Shown here: positions 1 through 13,700 of the stretch, one piece after another | Layout: each line of letters starts with the position of its first letter | How positions within the stretch are numbered: the first letter of the stretch is position 1 | DNA from: Sitta carolinensis | Taxonomy: Eukaryota > Chordata > Aves > Passeriformes > Sittidae | Assembly (NCBI GenBank): GCA_032173965.1 | Contig: JAVUNC010000004.1 | Coordinates: forward strand, 19,879,001 to 19,943,000 | DNA: 64,000 nt | Direction: 5' to 3' | Notes under the pieces: model-generated | Seen by the model: the letters and a program-made list of their open reading frames with translations, nothing else | Databases searched by the model: none | What the model was told of the DNA's origin: nothing | Program-made: the position numbers and the translations under genes

Positions 1-1418
1 CACTGGACACACTTCTAGACAGCCAAGTTTCAGTTCTGTTATACCAGTTTAACAATCAGGAGAGAAAAGGCCTACAGTTCATTTTTTATGAAACTTTTGG
101 TTTGATTTTTATTCATGAACATTAAAGTAGTCCTTCTGTGGGTCATATAAACAGAACAGAAACTAACTTTGGATCTGACATCAGCTGCACCACTAGTGAG
201 AGACAATATGCTAAGAAGAGGCACTTTTATTAGTCATATATACATTTCAAATCTCAAGTTTAACATTTCACCTTCTTTTACCAAAAAATCAAAGTATCAG
301 TAGCTAATAAAATGAAACTTTTCAACAAAAATGCTTCAGAAGTTGTGTGCATGCACGTACTTGCAATGGCTCAGCTACCCTGAAAATGCCAGAGTATAAT
401 CTGATCATTGCTTGTGCAGTGGGAAGGAAGAAAAAACACAACCAAAACCAAAAAAGTTGTTTGTAGGGCAAGGATAAGCTATTGTAAATGAAAACATATG
501 CCCTTCCATAAAAAGCAGCTTATTCCTATATCCAGATTCAATATTCCCCAAGAATATCGAGATCATCTAACACTTTACTCAATGCTGTTTTCCAGATTTT
601 CAATCATTTCTATTTTTCGCATAACATGTATCTTAAAAACTGAGAAACTTAGCCTGGTCAAAAAAATAGTTCAATATTAAAAAAAATCAAACAAAACAAA
701 GCTAAAAAAACAAACAAACAAACAAAAAAAAAAACACAGGGAAAAAAAAAGTCCAAAACACAAAATGTCCCCAACTTTGGAAGACCCATTTGACCCAACA
801 GTTGGTGACAATCCTGTAACAGAGGGAATTACATCAGAGTAGTATTTTCCCATGTCACACAGAGTACAGCACAATGTGACAGTAAGCATCTTGTATGCAC
901 AAGCTGAAGCATATGCTGAGGCTGAAGATTTGGAAAACAGTACTAAGTACAAGCACTCTCCCTGCAAGCAACAGATTGGTATTCTTAGTTAAAAAGGGAC
1001 AGCATCAAAACTAAAATTTTGAATGGCCCTCAAATACCAGAAAAGAAGCAGGACCTCAAGCTAGTTCCTTAAGCTAGTTCCTTCATAAGGCAGTCAAATT
1101 TAAAACCAGTGTATACATTCACTAAGGAATTACATTTTTTTTTTGGTAAAACCAACAATCTGACATACTGCAGAGTCTGAATGTGAAATATAGGCACAAA
1201 ATAGATTCTCTACTTTTTTTTTTCAGTATGGAAAACATAGCTATTAACAATGTAATAAGAAAATTTATTATCAGGTGAGCAAAAATTTGTAACAATCTGA
1301 ATAAAACAAAGTACTGTATAAAGGTGCAATATTGAGCAGATTTGATTTTGGTTTAAACACGTGAGTAAATTATGGAACTGTTCTCTTCTTACGTATAAAG
1401 TATTTCACATTACCAGTA
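1..1418 (-). other. TDRP: TDRP 3' UTR and downstream flank
   Basis: This is AT-rich non-coding sequence directly after the TDRP stop. Minus-strand AATAAA hexamers (tttatt on the plus strand) lie at 1264-1269, 226-231 and 108-113. Any could be the cleavage signal, and I cannot choose between them; the mammalian 3' UTR is over 1 kb, which would favour the two distal ones. A Pumilio-like TGTATATA sits at about 237-244 on the minus strand. A CAAA-rich low-complexity run occupies about 681-750. No other gene is visible. Confidence 0.55.
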
Positions 1419-1764
1419 TCATTCTAGTTCTTCCCAGTTGTCAGTAAGGTTACCTTTGCTTTGACGTCTAATACTAACCAGCTTTCCAGCTGATTTGATA
1501 CTCCACCTGGAACTGTTTCCTGAGCTGGCCAGGTTTGTGTATTTTGTGGAGCCTTTGGTTTCATCTTCCCAGCCTGACCAGGCGGTATAGTCACTTAAAG
1601 GAGTTGCTGCATCACTGGTAGAGTCAGCAGTGGTAATCTGTGGTGGTTCCCATCCCTCAATCTCATCTGGTTTCCTAGATGGAACATTCTGCTTTATCAC
1701 CAAACTGTCCCAAAAACCTGGCTTCTTTTCAGACTTCATCTCTTCCTTTAATTTTAGGTTTGTT
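1419..1764 (-). CDS. TDRP: TDRP coding exon 3 (terminal)
   Basis: The acceptor reads gttattttctag|AACAAACC. The exon completes a split Gly codon, then encodes 114 residues beginning [14 protein letters not shown] and ending DNWEELE before the TGA at 1421-1419. It holds the most conserved part of the family ([37 protein letters not shown]). The frame stays open 38 bases into the intron and contains an ATG there, but homology places the exon edge at the acceptor, so that ATG is not the start. Confidence 0.95.
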
Positions 1765-4700
1765 CTAGAAAATAACAATGATGTGGTGATTATTTTTTTC
1801 ATTTAACAATGTGTGTAGTAGTTATTAATAAATATTCATTAAATTATGTTTTACAGTGAGGAGTGCTAATCATTGTCAGCCTGTGGCAGCACATGCATTG
1901 CTGTCAGCTGTAGGAAAAACACCCTCACATGCACATAAACCTAAACACAGCAGAACCTTGCAGTGAGAACTCAAAAGAGGACCGAGTATGGTCATTTGCT
2001 ATTACAAGAGAATTGACACACACCATCCCCACCCGGTTCTTGGGGGGTGAATTCCACAGAGCTGCCTTCCGAAACGTACTAAGTATTTTAGGACGCATTT
2101 GAACAATTCAGGACTTTAAAGAAACAAAACAAACAAAACCAAATTTTTAAAAAATCCAGGAGTATGATAGTAGAAGGAATATGGAAATGTTCTGACACTA
2201 GCTTTAACACTCTCTATGTTACTCAGCTTCATATACCTGTTACCATCTTTCCAGTTAAACCTTATACCCTAAAATAGTTGATGTACACAGTATTAGGACT
2301 TTAAAGATACCAGGCTTTTTATTAAGATTTTCATAAAGATCCACACAACAACATGAGAACAGATGTTTTGTATTTTTGATAAGAACTCTCAAAATCCCCC
2401 TCCCAAACTCCAAAAATAACTGTAACTTCTCTCTCGGACATTTGAAAGGCTACTCATATTATTACTTTTCTTATCCAATTAAGAATCTTCAACCTGAATA
2501 ATTCTGCAGCATGAAATATTTAAGTTAAAGAATGTCATATGTTTATTAATAACTCTATATGCAGGATTATGTATATAATCAAATTAAGGGCCACAAGGAA
2601 AGGTTGAACACCAGGGATCAAAGACACAACCTTTAGGGTTCAATGAGCTAAAAAGCAAATTGAAAATATTATCTGTAGCTGCGTATCAGTTCCTTAGCCA
2701 CAACTAAACCCACCATTGAATCGCTTCTAAACATTTACATTTAAAAAGCTTTGTTCCATTATGAAAGCTTAGCTCAATAATATTTAAACAGAAGAAACTC
2801 AACCAATACCTTTAAAAATCACTTTCCCTTTACTGGATTTTGAATTTATGATTCGTCAGAATTTCATCTTGCTAAAACCAGACACAGACGCCAAACACTT
2901 TTCTTGTATTTTATCCAGTGCACTTAAAAGTTGCATGTCTTTAAAAGTAAAGTAAAAATCGTGGGAAAATACGAAAATAGAAAAAATGTCCTGAACTTAA
3001 AAAACAGGTAGTTCTCACAGCAATACCAAAATAGCTTTCTACTTTGGTTATAATTCTGTTACCATATTTCTGCTCTCTTCACTCTATTACTTGATTCTTA
3101 AAATCAGCATCATTTACAAAGCATTATTACAGGAGCCTACCATCTTAATAACATCCACAAAATTGCACACGATAGTAGCTGGGAAGTTTTGGGAAGTTTT
3201 ATGTAACAGGCTCAAATGGAAATAAAATACATGGATTTATATTCTAAATTGTTTATTTATATACATACACCCCCTACATATGCATATATAATACATTTGC
3301 ATTCTGAAACATATTTATTTCAAAGTAAACTGGAGACAAAGCCTGCTACAGCAAGTCTTATCACAGCTAATGTTTGGCAGGAACAGATCTACTGCTGGGT
3401 GGTAATTTGGGTTGTAACCAAGGTAGTGAGGTAGCCCACGTAGGTAAAGCCTACAGATACCTGTCACAGGAAGATGGTCTGTCCTGAAGCATGTTCTGTC
3501 CAGGGAGCTGCTCTCACCATACTGGCACACAACTGTGCCAAAACATAGCTCACTGTCAACAGGGGAGACTTGCAGATCCTAGTACAGCTACTCTACTTAA
3601 CCTTTCTAGGTGTAGTAAGACTTCAAAATAAGAGAGTAAGGCATGTAAAAAAGTGAATTTGTTAACTCAACCATAATTAATCCCTAAGAGGGAAGTGAAA
3701 GTGTGAGAATGACCCTTTTACTCACAAAACTTACTACTTTTCTATAGTAAAAAAAAATTATTATTCAGCTAAATTCCTTTTTCTTTCTGACAGACCTAAA
3801 AATGTTAAAAACATCACCTGTCCTTTCATAATACAGCGTGCCTTATTCATTGTAAACTTAATGTAGATATAGCTTTGCCCATAAACCTTTCTGTGTTGAT
3901 TTGACTTCCAGCAGGTGGACCCTGCTGTTCCTCAGCATCCAGCTCCATTACTTTGCACTGATATTTTCTGTTCCAGTAAATGTATTTTAATAGCAGACAG
4001 ACCAAATTGTTTTACTCACCCTTTGGATTTTGGAGACTTGCATCGTGCCAGCAATTGTTGTTCATCATCTTTATTGAACATAGATGTCACCTCCTTCCAA
4101 CCCCGGAAGCTTGCACCTTGAACCTACACAGGGAAGTAAAGGCTCGTGAGTGTGACGACAGAGCCACAAGCACAGAGTGGCGTTGCCACTGCTGGCACTG
4201 GGCTGGCAGGGGCTCTCGCTGGGCCTCCTGCATGTGGTGGTGCTGGCACTGAGCGGCTCCACAGAGCTACAGAGGATGGGCTGCTCGGGAAGGAGCCAGT
4301 CCAGCCACTGCAGCAAGAGCTCCTCCCTGATGAGCAAACAACACGAACCCTTGGTGGCTTTGCGGAGTCATTGACTACAGCTGGGCTCCATTTCAACGAA
4401 TCACAGTAAGAAGAGAATCTAGGCAGCTTTAAACACAGTCTAAAGGGCTTCAGTAGACAAGAAATTAAACAAACTGTCATGTCTAGAAAGAGTCACAACA
4501 GACAGGAGAGCCACGTGCATCATGAAACTCTTTAGATTTAGCCTGCTTTACACATATTGGCCCCTTCTGTAACCGATAAACTACAACTTCTGCCCTGCAA
4601 GCAGAAGGGTAGGAGCACTGGCTCACCAGTGCAATGTACGATGTGGTGCTGGTGCACTACTGTGTGTTCTCTAAATTAAAACATACAGCATAAATTACTT

Positions 4701-7700
4701 CTTTAACTTTATTAAAGGTTTGATTCTCCCTCTCTCAAGGTGAAATAACTAGGTATAGGTTATTTTTACTTTGACAGCATGCTCACAAAAACACAGAAGT
4801 GTGCCAAGCACAGATTATGGAAACTTCTGCTCTTCTTCACAGGATCCAGTAAGAATGGCAGTGATTATCAGTGTTACTTGACTGCATTAAAAAATATGAT
4901 ACATTATGCAGTATAATAATCAAAACAAAACCACAGCAGTCAAGATAAGCAGGAGTTTTTGACAAAGGCATGTAGTAATAGGACAAAGGGGAATGGCTTT
5001 AAGAGGAAGGAAGATAGGTTTAGATTAATTATTAGGAAGAAATTCTTTGAGGATGCTGAGGCACTGGAACAGGTTGCTCAGAGAAGTTGTGGATGCCCCA
5101 TCTCTGGAATTGTTCAAGGCCAGATTGGATGGGACTTTGAGCAAACTGCTCTAGTAGAAGGTAGATGGCAACCCATGGCAAGAGGGTCAGAACTATATGA
5201 TTTTTAAGGTCTCACTCAACCCAAGTCATACCATGACTCTATCATCTGTTATCTTACTAAAATTCTATTATTTCAGGCCTTTTTTGAGAAGAAACCTTTA
5301 CTACCATAGGCAAAAACACAGTTACAAGCTGCACTTAAAAAATCTTTTTGCCTTGAAACTGGATGATGCAATTCATAGATAAGCTCTCTTCTTTCAAAAA
5401 TGATGTTTCATCAAGTAACTTCCACGTGATAAATCTGCTGATTATGAAAAAACAGAACGACCTTGTTACTAGTTTTCAGATAGCAATTTAAGACATGGAA
5501 TAAGCTTAATTCAAATTATATGTGCCTTTAAAGAACAACATTGATGAAATGCTCGGAAAGAAGCATTTATACACACGCATTTAATGTAACAAAAAGGATA
5601 TACATACATAACATAACATAACATAACAAAAAGGATGTACATACATCTTCTTTAATCTAGAACATCATATATACTTTGCCAAAGCAATCCCAACCTTTGC
5701 TGCACTGCCTGGATACCCAAACAATCCTCCAACCGAAAAAAAATGAACAACTACCTATATCTAGCCAGAAGCTTTCCATACTTAATTTAAGATATTTTAA
5801 AATTTCATTTGTCCAATTCTGATTCACAGATGTCTTTAAGAACAATAACAAGAATATTTCTATTAATTGACAAGTAGATAGCATGTGCAGGTCTTTGGAT
5901 AAACCTTTACAAGCTCTGCATTCTTTCTACCTGTATGTAAATCACTATCTATGTAGACATTGTACCATTCCTTCTATATTTTCATGTCCATGGCATTTGG
6001 TAGGTACATACAAGGCTGATAACCAGATTGTAACTGATTTATTCTTCTCTCAGCTAGTCCTTAAAAGAAATGTACAACTAAACATTTAAGATACACTTCC
6101 ACTACTTACTTATTTGGGGTTTCCAAAAGAAAAGCTATCAGGATAATCTGCACAAGAACATCAATGTCCAAATAAACCATATTTTGCCAATATGTGATAT
6201 AACTCATTGCTCAAAGACTACTACATGTTAAACAGACTGGGCTGAAAGAAACCAGGAAGTGCAAGAGTAAAACCAGAACCTCTGCCTACCATGCCTAAAG
6301 CTCCTCTTCTACACCTGCCTGCACCAGCACCAATCTCCTGAGATATCTTTTCACTCCACCAACCTTTAACTGTCTTCTCAGTAGTAGCACACTCCAGAAC
6401 TTAAACCTTAGTGAAGGAGGAGGTCAAACACTTATTTCACACTTCCAGAAGCTTTTTTTTGTAACTACTGAACTGTTTTTAAGACAACAGCCTTGATTTT
6501 TGACTACTGCTGTCGTGTAGCTGAAACATAATAACAAAATTCCTCAGAACAGCCTGCTGCATTTCCATGTTTCTTTTCAGAGTTCTTTAAACACTTTCAA
6601 CCAACTGACAAGTGCAGCTGGAACAGTTACAGCTGGTAGGTACAACTCAGGAACGAGGTCTTGAAGTCACTGTCCCCTGGAACCATGGGTTTGACATGCA
6701 GCAGCTGTATAGCCAAAAAGTGCTGGGAACCATCACAAGAAACATTAGACAAATTTAGACAGGAGATCCATAAATGAATATCCCCTATTTAAAGGGGTGC
6801 ACCCTCTGATACCTCAAAACAATTATTCTTGATGTTAAGGGAAGAGGCCCAAAACACCAGCCATGTTCTCCCTAACACCATCTCCTGTTGCCACAGTCAC
6901 AGACTGCCAGTTGGGAATCACTTAGACTCTTATAGAGCACTTGGAGAAAGTCCCATATCCCAGAACAATTGGCTTCCTTGCAACGGATGTCAAAGGAAGG
7001 TCAGTAAGTAAAGATAACACCTCAATAAGCTGACTCCTCACCACACTGGAGACTTGTTTTATGTAAAACTATTAAAGCTATGCAAAGTATGAAAACACAG
7101 TACTGTTATGGTCTTAATGCATCAACCCACCCACAGAAGCTTTATATTTCATTTTTATGATGTAACTCTTTACACAAAAGTACTACTCCTAAAATTTTCT
7201 AGAATATTTATAAATGTAACTGACTTGATTATATTCTCCAATCTTTTAACTACTTTTCCTTGTGTCATTGAGAAAAGAAATAATCCAACATCTAGAATTC
7301 ACAGAATGATACACCCTATACAGCTGGAAAGGACCTCGGAAGACCATCTAATTCAACCCCACTGCATAAAGCAGGGTCACCCTCAGCAGACTGCCATGGA
7401 TCACGGGCAGCCAGGTTTTGAGTATCTCCACAGCTGGAGAACCCACAACCTTCCCAGAAACCTGCTCCACAGCTTGAATGTCCTCATGGTGAAAATGGTT
7501 TTTCTTGTTTTTAAACTGTATTCTGTTTCCATTTGTGTCCATTGCCTCCCGCCCATTCACTGAGCACCCTGAGAAGAGTCAGTCTCCATCATCTTCACAC
7601 TCTCTCTGCTGCTGGCATACAAGCAGAAACCTTTCTTGTTACTCACCAGATTTCACTCCAGGTAGGTTTAAACCTTCCTAACCCCATCTCTGCATACTCA

Positions 7701-10700
7701 AGAAGTCTATCTATAACCCCCCTCAGGTCACTTGACCCTGCTTCCACCTCTAGCATGCCTCCCTTTAATGCTTGAGGTTTTTGAGGAATATCATGTTCAT
7801 GCCTCCTAGCCACCTTTGCTTCTTTCTCTGCCTGATGGGTTGGGCTTGAGCTTGGAGTAGGTGATCTTTGAAAATCAAGGTTGCCTGACAGAACTATGTG
7901 TACACTCAAAACCAGGTTAAAAAAAATTCACAGGACAGCAAAAAAAAAAAAAAACAAACCAAAAACAAACAAACAAACAAAAAAACAAGACCACTATTAG
8001 GAAGAGAGTGCTATTACTGACTACAACTGTAACATCAGATGTTAGAATTAGAGGACCACACTGGATGCTGCAGTCTACTACTTTTCAAAAACATCAATGA
8101 GAAAAAAAGCAGAAGTTTCTCAAAATGCAGTATTCTCTGAAGTAGGAATATAGACTGGTCTCATAGCAGTTTGACAATGACTGCAAAGAGTACATCTATC
8201 AGAATATCAATTAACAAATATTCTCCTGTATCTTCCACTTCAGGTTGTGAAAACCTGCGAAGCAATACCCTGTGCAATCACCTAAAAGAATCAGTAAAAA
8301 GTGAAATTAAACATACATACTAATCCATCAACTGATAAACTATTGAAAAGCCATCATGATCTGTTCCAACTGGTATCTTAAGAGCTCAAGCCCAAAGCAC
8401 AGATTCTTTTTCTTTAGCTTTTTCCAGCTTATGAAGTACTTTCTTTCCACCATGAGAAAGCTGCCATTTAATTAGTGTATCTTCTGAAACTGGGAGTACA
8501 AGCAGTCCCTCCTGGAACATTGTGCAAAGGATGTAGTCTGTATCCCTGGTCAAGCTGTCTGCCACTTCTCCTGCTCGCTCCTCTCCCCTCTGTTTTGCCA
8601 GTGCTTCAGTATCAGGGCCCATCTGTCAGACAGATCCCCAGAGAGAGGAGATGCAAGGTTGCAGATCTGGTTTACTTGATATGCTGCTGAAAAGGGTCAG
8701 CCCAGTCCACTGACACTGCCTTCCTTATGCCATGGTTTTGTATCTGTGCGATGCTGTAGAAAATTGGTTCAACTACTTAAACCAGCAGAAATCTAATTCC
8801 CTCTTTTTTGCATTCTTTTAGGTTAGTGCTAAGAATCAATTCATTAAAGATAAAGTATGTGGAATTTAGGAGCAAAAGCATCTTTTCTGTAGCAGCAACT
8901 ATTACAACATCTGAAGCACCCTCTGAAAATTGCAGTCATCTATCAGCTTTCTTCCATAATCAGAGCTTTGCACGTACAATATGGCTCCCTCAAACCCCTC
9001 AGCTTCACTCTAATCTCAACCTTCACAGTAAGACTTCAGCTGTTACCTGTATTGATTCAAGTGAATAAAGTGTATACAAATTGTATATGTTGACTGCAAT
9101 CTTTCTTTCTTTAGATAAAACGGGGAACAAATGTCTACTAATAGTTAACTTTATAAAATGCTCCAGAATGTGTCAGAACCCCTTAAATAGGAAGTCTATA
9201 AAATTGATAGGTATTATTACCAAAAATTACTTTAAGGACCCCACATCAACATTACTTTTCACAACATCAACAAACTCTGATGTTTACATGACTCTTATCT
9301 TCCCATAATAGGTAAACAGGCAAAGACTAATAAATGAACAATCAAAGAGTCTACTGGGAAACAGTAAAGCATCACTACGAAGACTTTTCAGTTACTTTTA
9401 CAGTCAAAGGTAAACAGTTGATAATTAGAGGTCTTCTAGAAGGCAAGAAGGTTCATGAACTATTAGGGTAAAGGGCAACAAGCCAGGAATACTAACAGCT
9501 GGGTATAAACTAAAGCAGTTCAGTCCTAAAAGCGAATTTCAAAAGTTTATTGCACCCAAAAAAGTATGCAGATACAGATGAATATATACTAAAGAGGAAG
9601 ATGATATAAATTTAACTAAAAACCGGTAAACTTGTGCATCAGATGGATGTGGTTAATACAGATTAACATCTTATAATGGGAGAGATAAAAAAGCACAGAA
9701 TTCAATCAAGTCAAAGAATAATAACAAGATCCGGGTCACAGAGTTAGAGGCACAAGACAAGCAGTTTACAAAGCAAGAGATTCAAGTATGTTGAACCCTG
9801 ACTGCATTAGCAGTGGGTACCGGTACTTTCAGTATATTCCTGTTAGACTCTTCCACTTCCCCACTGCTAGGCCAGCGGGGCTCTGGAGAACAGAAATCAC
9901 CCTCTGCGGGCTAGAACAAGCCACATGACAGAGTATTAGCAAGCAAAATGAGCAATTACAGGGCATTCTTGCTGTACACCTGCAGTAAGAACCAGCACTT
10001 TCAATACCATTGTGTAGTTAAGCAGTTAATCCCTAAAAAATCACTGCTCAGCATGTCCAAAATGAGATTTCCAGAAATTTATATCTGGACCATGTTTCAG
10101 CAGACCTTCACAAGTATTTTCACAGAGGATTGACAAATGGTGAATCAAAATTCTCTAGCTAAGTAGAGGTACTTCACAAAACACTTGCAGAAATTTTTTA
10201 TAAATAAAACCAAAAAGAACAGATTTTCCTCATGTCCTTGACTAACAAGAAATAATTGTTTTATACCAGTTTCCCTCACTCATCCCCTAAAAAAAACGAA
10301 GCTAAAATGAAAAGCTAGAGATTGAATTTTCCATATAAGTACCCAACAGTTCAATAAAACTACAACTAAGTGTTTAACAGTTAAAAAAATGCCAATCAGC
10401 TTTAATTAAAGAAGCATTCTTCCCACATGACAGGAAACTTCTTCTAAACAAGCAAGAAGACAGATAACCAAAATTTAAAAACCAACTCCCCTCCAAATTT
10501 GTCTTATACATATTAAGGCAGTGGTGGTGGTGGGGATTTTCTCAAGTCAGCCAGCCTCTGATGGGCAGACCAATGGTTCTTGTTGTGTACCAACACCCTC
10601 GAATCCTTCTCAGCAGGGCTGTTCTCAATCCATTCTCCACCCATCCTGTATTTGAGCTGGGGACTGCCATAACCCAGCTGCAGGATCTGGCATTTTGCCT

Positions 10701-13700
10701 CACTGAACATCATGAGGTTCACACAGGCTCACCTCTGTCCCATCAAGGTCCCTCTGGATGGCATCCCTTCCCCCCAGCTTGTTGACAGTACCACACGATT
10801 TGGTACCATCCACAAACTTGCAGAGGGTGCTCTCAATCCCACCGTCCACGTCCCCAGCAATGACAGTAAACAGGCCTGGTCCCAACCCTGGCCCCTCAGG
10901 AATGTCTCTTGTCCATGGCCTCTGCTCGGACATCAATCCACTGACTCTAACTCCTTGCATGTGACCACACAGACAGTTTCTTAGCTACTGAATGATCTGT
11001 CTGTCAAACCCTTGTCTCTCCCATTTAAAGACACGGGATATCAGGCAAATTATTTGCACAAGTCCACACAGACAACATCAGTTGCTCTTCCCTCACTCAC
11101 CAATGCTGTAACACTGTCATAGAAGATCATGAAATTTGTCAGGCATGATTTGCCCCTAGTGAAGCCATGTTGCTGTCACCAATTCCCGCATTTTTCATTA
11201 GCCTTAGTATAGTTTCCAAGATGATTTGCTTCATGACCCTGCTTGGCACAGAGATGAGACTGACTGGTCTGCAATTCCCTGGTCTTCCTTATTTCCTTTT
11301 TTGAAAATGGGGGTCATGTTTCCCATTTTCCAGACAGGGGAACTCTACCAGATTGCCATAACTTCTCAAGTATGCTGGATAGTGGCATAGCCACTTCCTC
11401 CACCAGCTCCCTCAGGACCTACAAATGTATCTCATCAGGTTCTGTGGATATGCATTCATTAAGGATCTTGATCTATTTTGTTTCTCAAAATTTTGCCTCT
11501 TTTCAAAATCTGGCCTAAAAACAGCTGCAGATGAAGCTTCTCCTGTACTTTCAATTGAGAAGCTGAGCATGGCAGTGGGACCCCTAAAGACCGAGTTTTT
11601 CAGAGGCCGAATCATAGAATCATTTAGGTTGGAAAGACCTCTGAGATCATCGAGTCCAACGTGGGACCAAACATGAGGTGGTTAACCAGACCATGGCACT
11701 GAGCACCACATTCAGTCATTCCTTGAACACCTCCAGGAATGGTAACTCCATGACCTCCATTTCAATGCTTAACCATGCATTCAGTGAAGAAATTCCTCTT
11801 GATGTTCAACCTGAACCTCCCCTGGTGCAGCTTGAGGACATTTCCTCTTTTCCTGTTGGTGGCTAATTGGGAGAAGAGGCCAACCCCTGCCTGGCTACAA
11901 CCTCCATTCAAGTAGTTGTAAAGGTCTCCCCTGAGCCTCCTCTTCTCCAAGCTAAGCAACCCCAGCTCCCTCAGTCACTCCTCATGGGACTTACTCTCTA
12001 ATTCACACATCCTGGCAGTGTGAACATAGGTTTCAGATTTCTGCATTTTGTAGAGCTCCACTGAAGCATTCATGGTTCTTTGCTTTGAGATGTCACAAGG
12101 TTTTTTAACTATGTACACCTGCCTTTCAAGAGAGCTGTGATGAGAGAACTAGAAAAATTCAGCATTGCAATCACCCTCTCCTCAGTGCTCAGTGGGCAGC
12201 TTCCTGCAAGGGCAGGATCCATCAAGCTCCCACTTTTAGACGTCCAAACGTGGGTCAAAGGCTTTCCTCTGCAAATGGACATTGGCACTGTCTTAAAACT
12301 CAGGCTTTAAGAGACCAGGAAGGTGGTCTCCCTAAGGAGCACACACACTATTATCCACTACCTTCTTCTTCAAGAACTTTGTTGCTCTTCACTACATTGT
12401 TTCAACATGGAGACTATTTAATTCAGGACCCCTGTGTACTGGAAAGGCCACACATGCAATTCACCAGCCTTTTATTAATATATTAAAATTTTATAAATGC
12501 TGGAATATCAATGTACTGACAGCTTCTAAGACAACAGAACTACCAAATAAAATACAGAATTGTTTTTAGAAAAAAACGATGAGAAGGATAAAGCGCTTTC
12601 TCGAGAATACATTTTTAAGACAAGAGGGTTTTACTTTGAAAGACAAAAATACGGCAGGTCAGTGGTTTACCTGGTGACATTTTTTAAGTCAGAACACATA
12701 CTTAGCAAGCCTTCCTGAATGACTAAGAAAGGGGCAAAAAAAGAAGCTTCAATAGAAAAAAAAAATCATTTTAAGATTCTTCCCCTAAACATTTATCATC
12801 TGATATAAAATATATGGTAATTTATGTTTTCATTAAAAAGAATATATTTCTTCAAAAGGGTAGAAAAAGGTATAGTACAATGTGACTTCTATTTTCAAGG
12901 AAAATCATGCTGCATCTGAAGTAGAACAAAAAGACGTAACAGAGACAGATGTTCAGTTTATACATATTAATGTAAAGTATCCTATTATACTAATGAACCT
13001 ATTTTAAAATACTTTTCTTTATACCTATGGAATTTCAAAACAAGCTCTAGCTTATCATAATAACTTCCACTTCTTTCATCTCCCACTAATGTATTTTAAG
13101 AACATTAAAGAAGATTCTTGGACACATATCAAGGTAAAAAAAATTAAATTGCATGCCTACTTCTCTTTCCTGAAAGAGATATAAAATAAAATCCTTAACC
13201 TCTTGTGGTCAGAAAGCCACTGGAGATACACATAATGGAACAAATAACCCCAAACTCTTCTACTTTTCATGTTTTTATTGCCCGTTGCAGCTAGAATTCA
13301 GTGTTTCTTTAGACTTCAGTTATTCCTGTGGCTTCTTATTTTTATCTTGTGTTCTAATAGCCATCATTGTAAGGAAAAAAAAATCAGGATACCTTCCACT
13401 CCCCATTAATGAAAACAAATAAGAGAGCTTTTCAACTAAACCTGCACAACTAATATTACTTCAATAAGAACCATACATAATTATAAAATAATCAGTGAAC
13501 TATATAAATTCCTTAATCAGCTGTCTATGAAAAACTGGCAACTTTCTAACATACATGGATCGAAATATATAGATGATATTAAATGTTACAGTTTCAAAGA
13601 ACAGGTATTTACCTTTGCTGCAAGATGTGACACTGAAGATAAAACTTCATCATGAAGAAACTGGTCTTTATTCTCAAAAGAAGAATAAAGATAAAAAAGG

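Noticed and set aside
1765..1802. ATG upstream of TDRP exon 3 as an alternative start of a 127-residue protein
   Set aside because: It lies on the intron side of a good acceptor, and the conserved exons 1 and 2 supply the true N-terminus.
7108..7563. 151-codon plus-strand frame
   Set aside because: Its second half is antisense CR1 3' sequence and no domain is visible.
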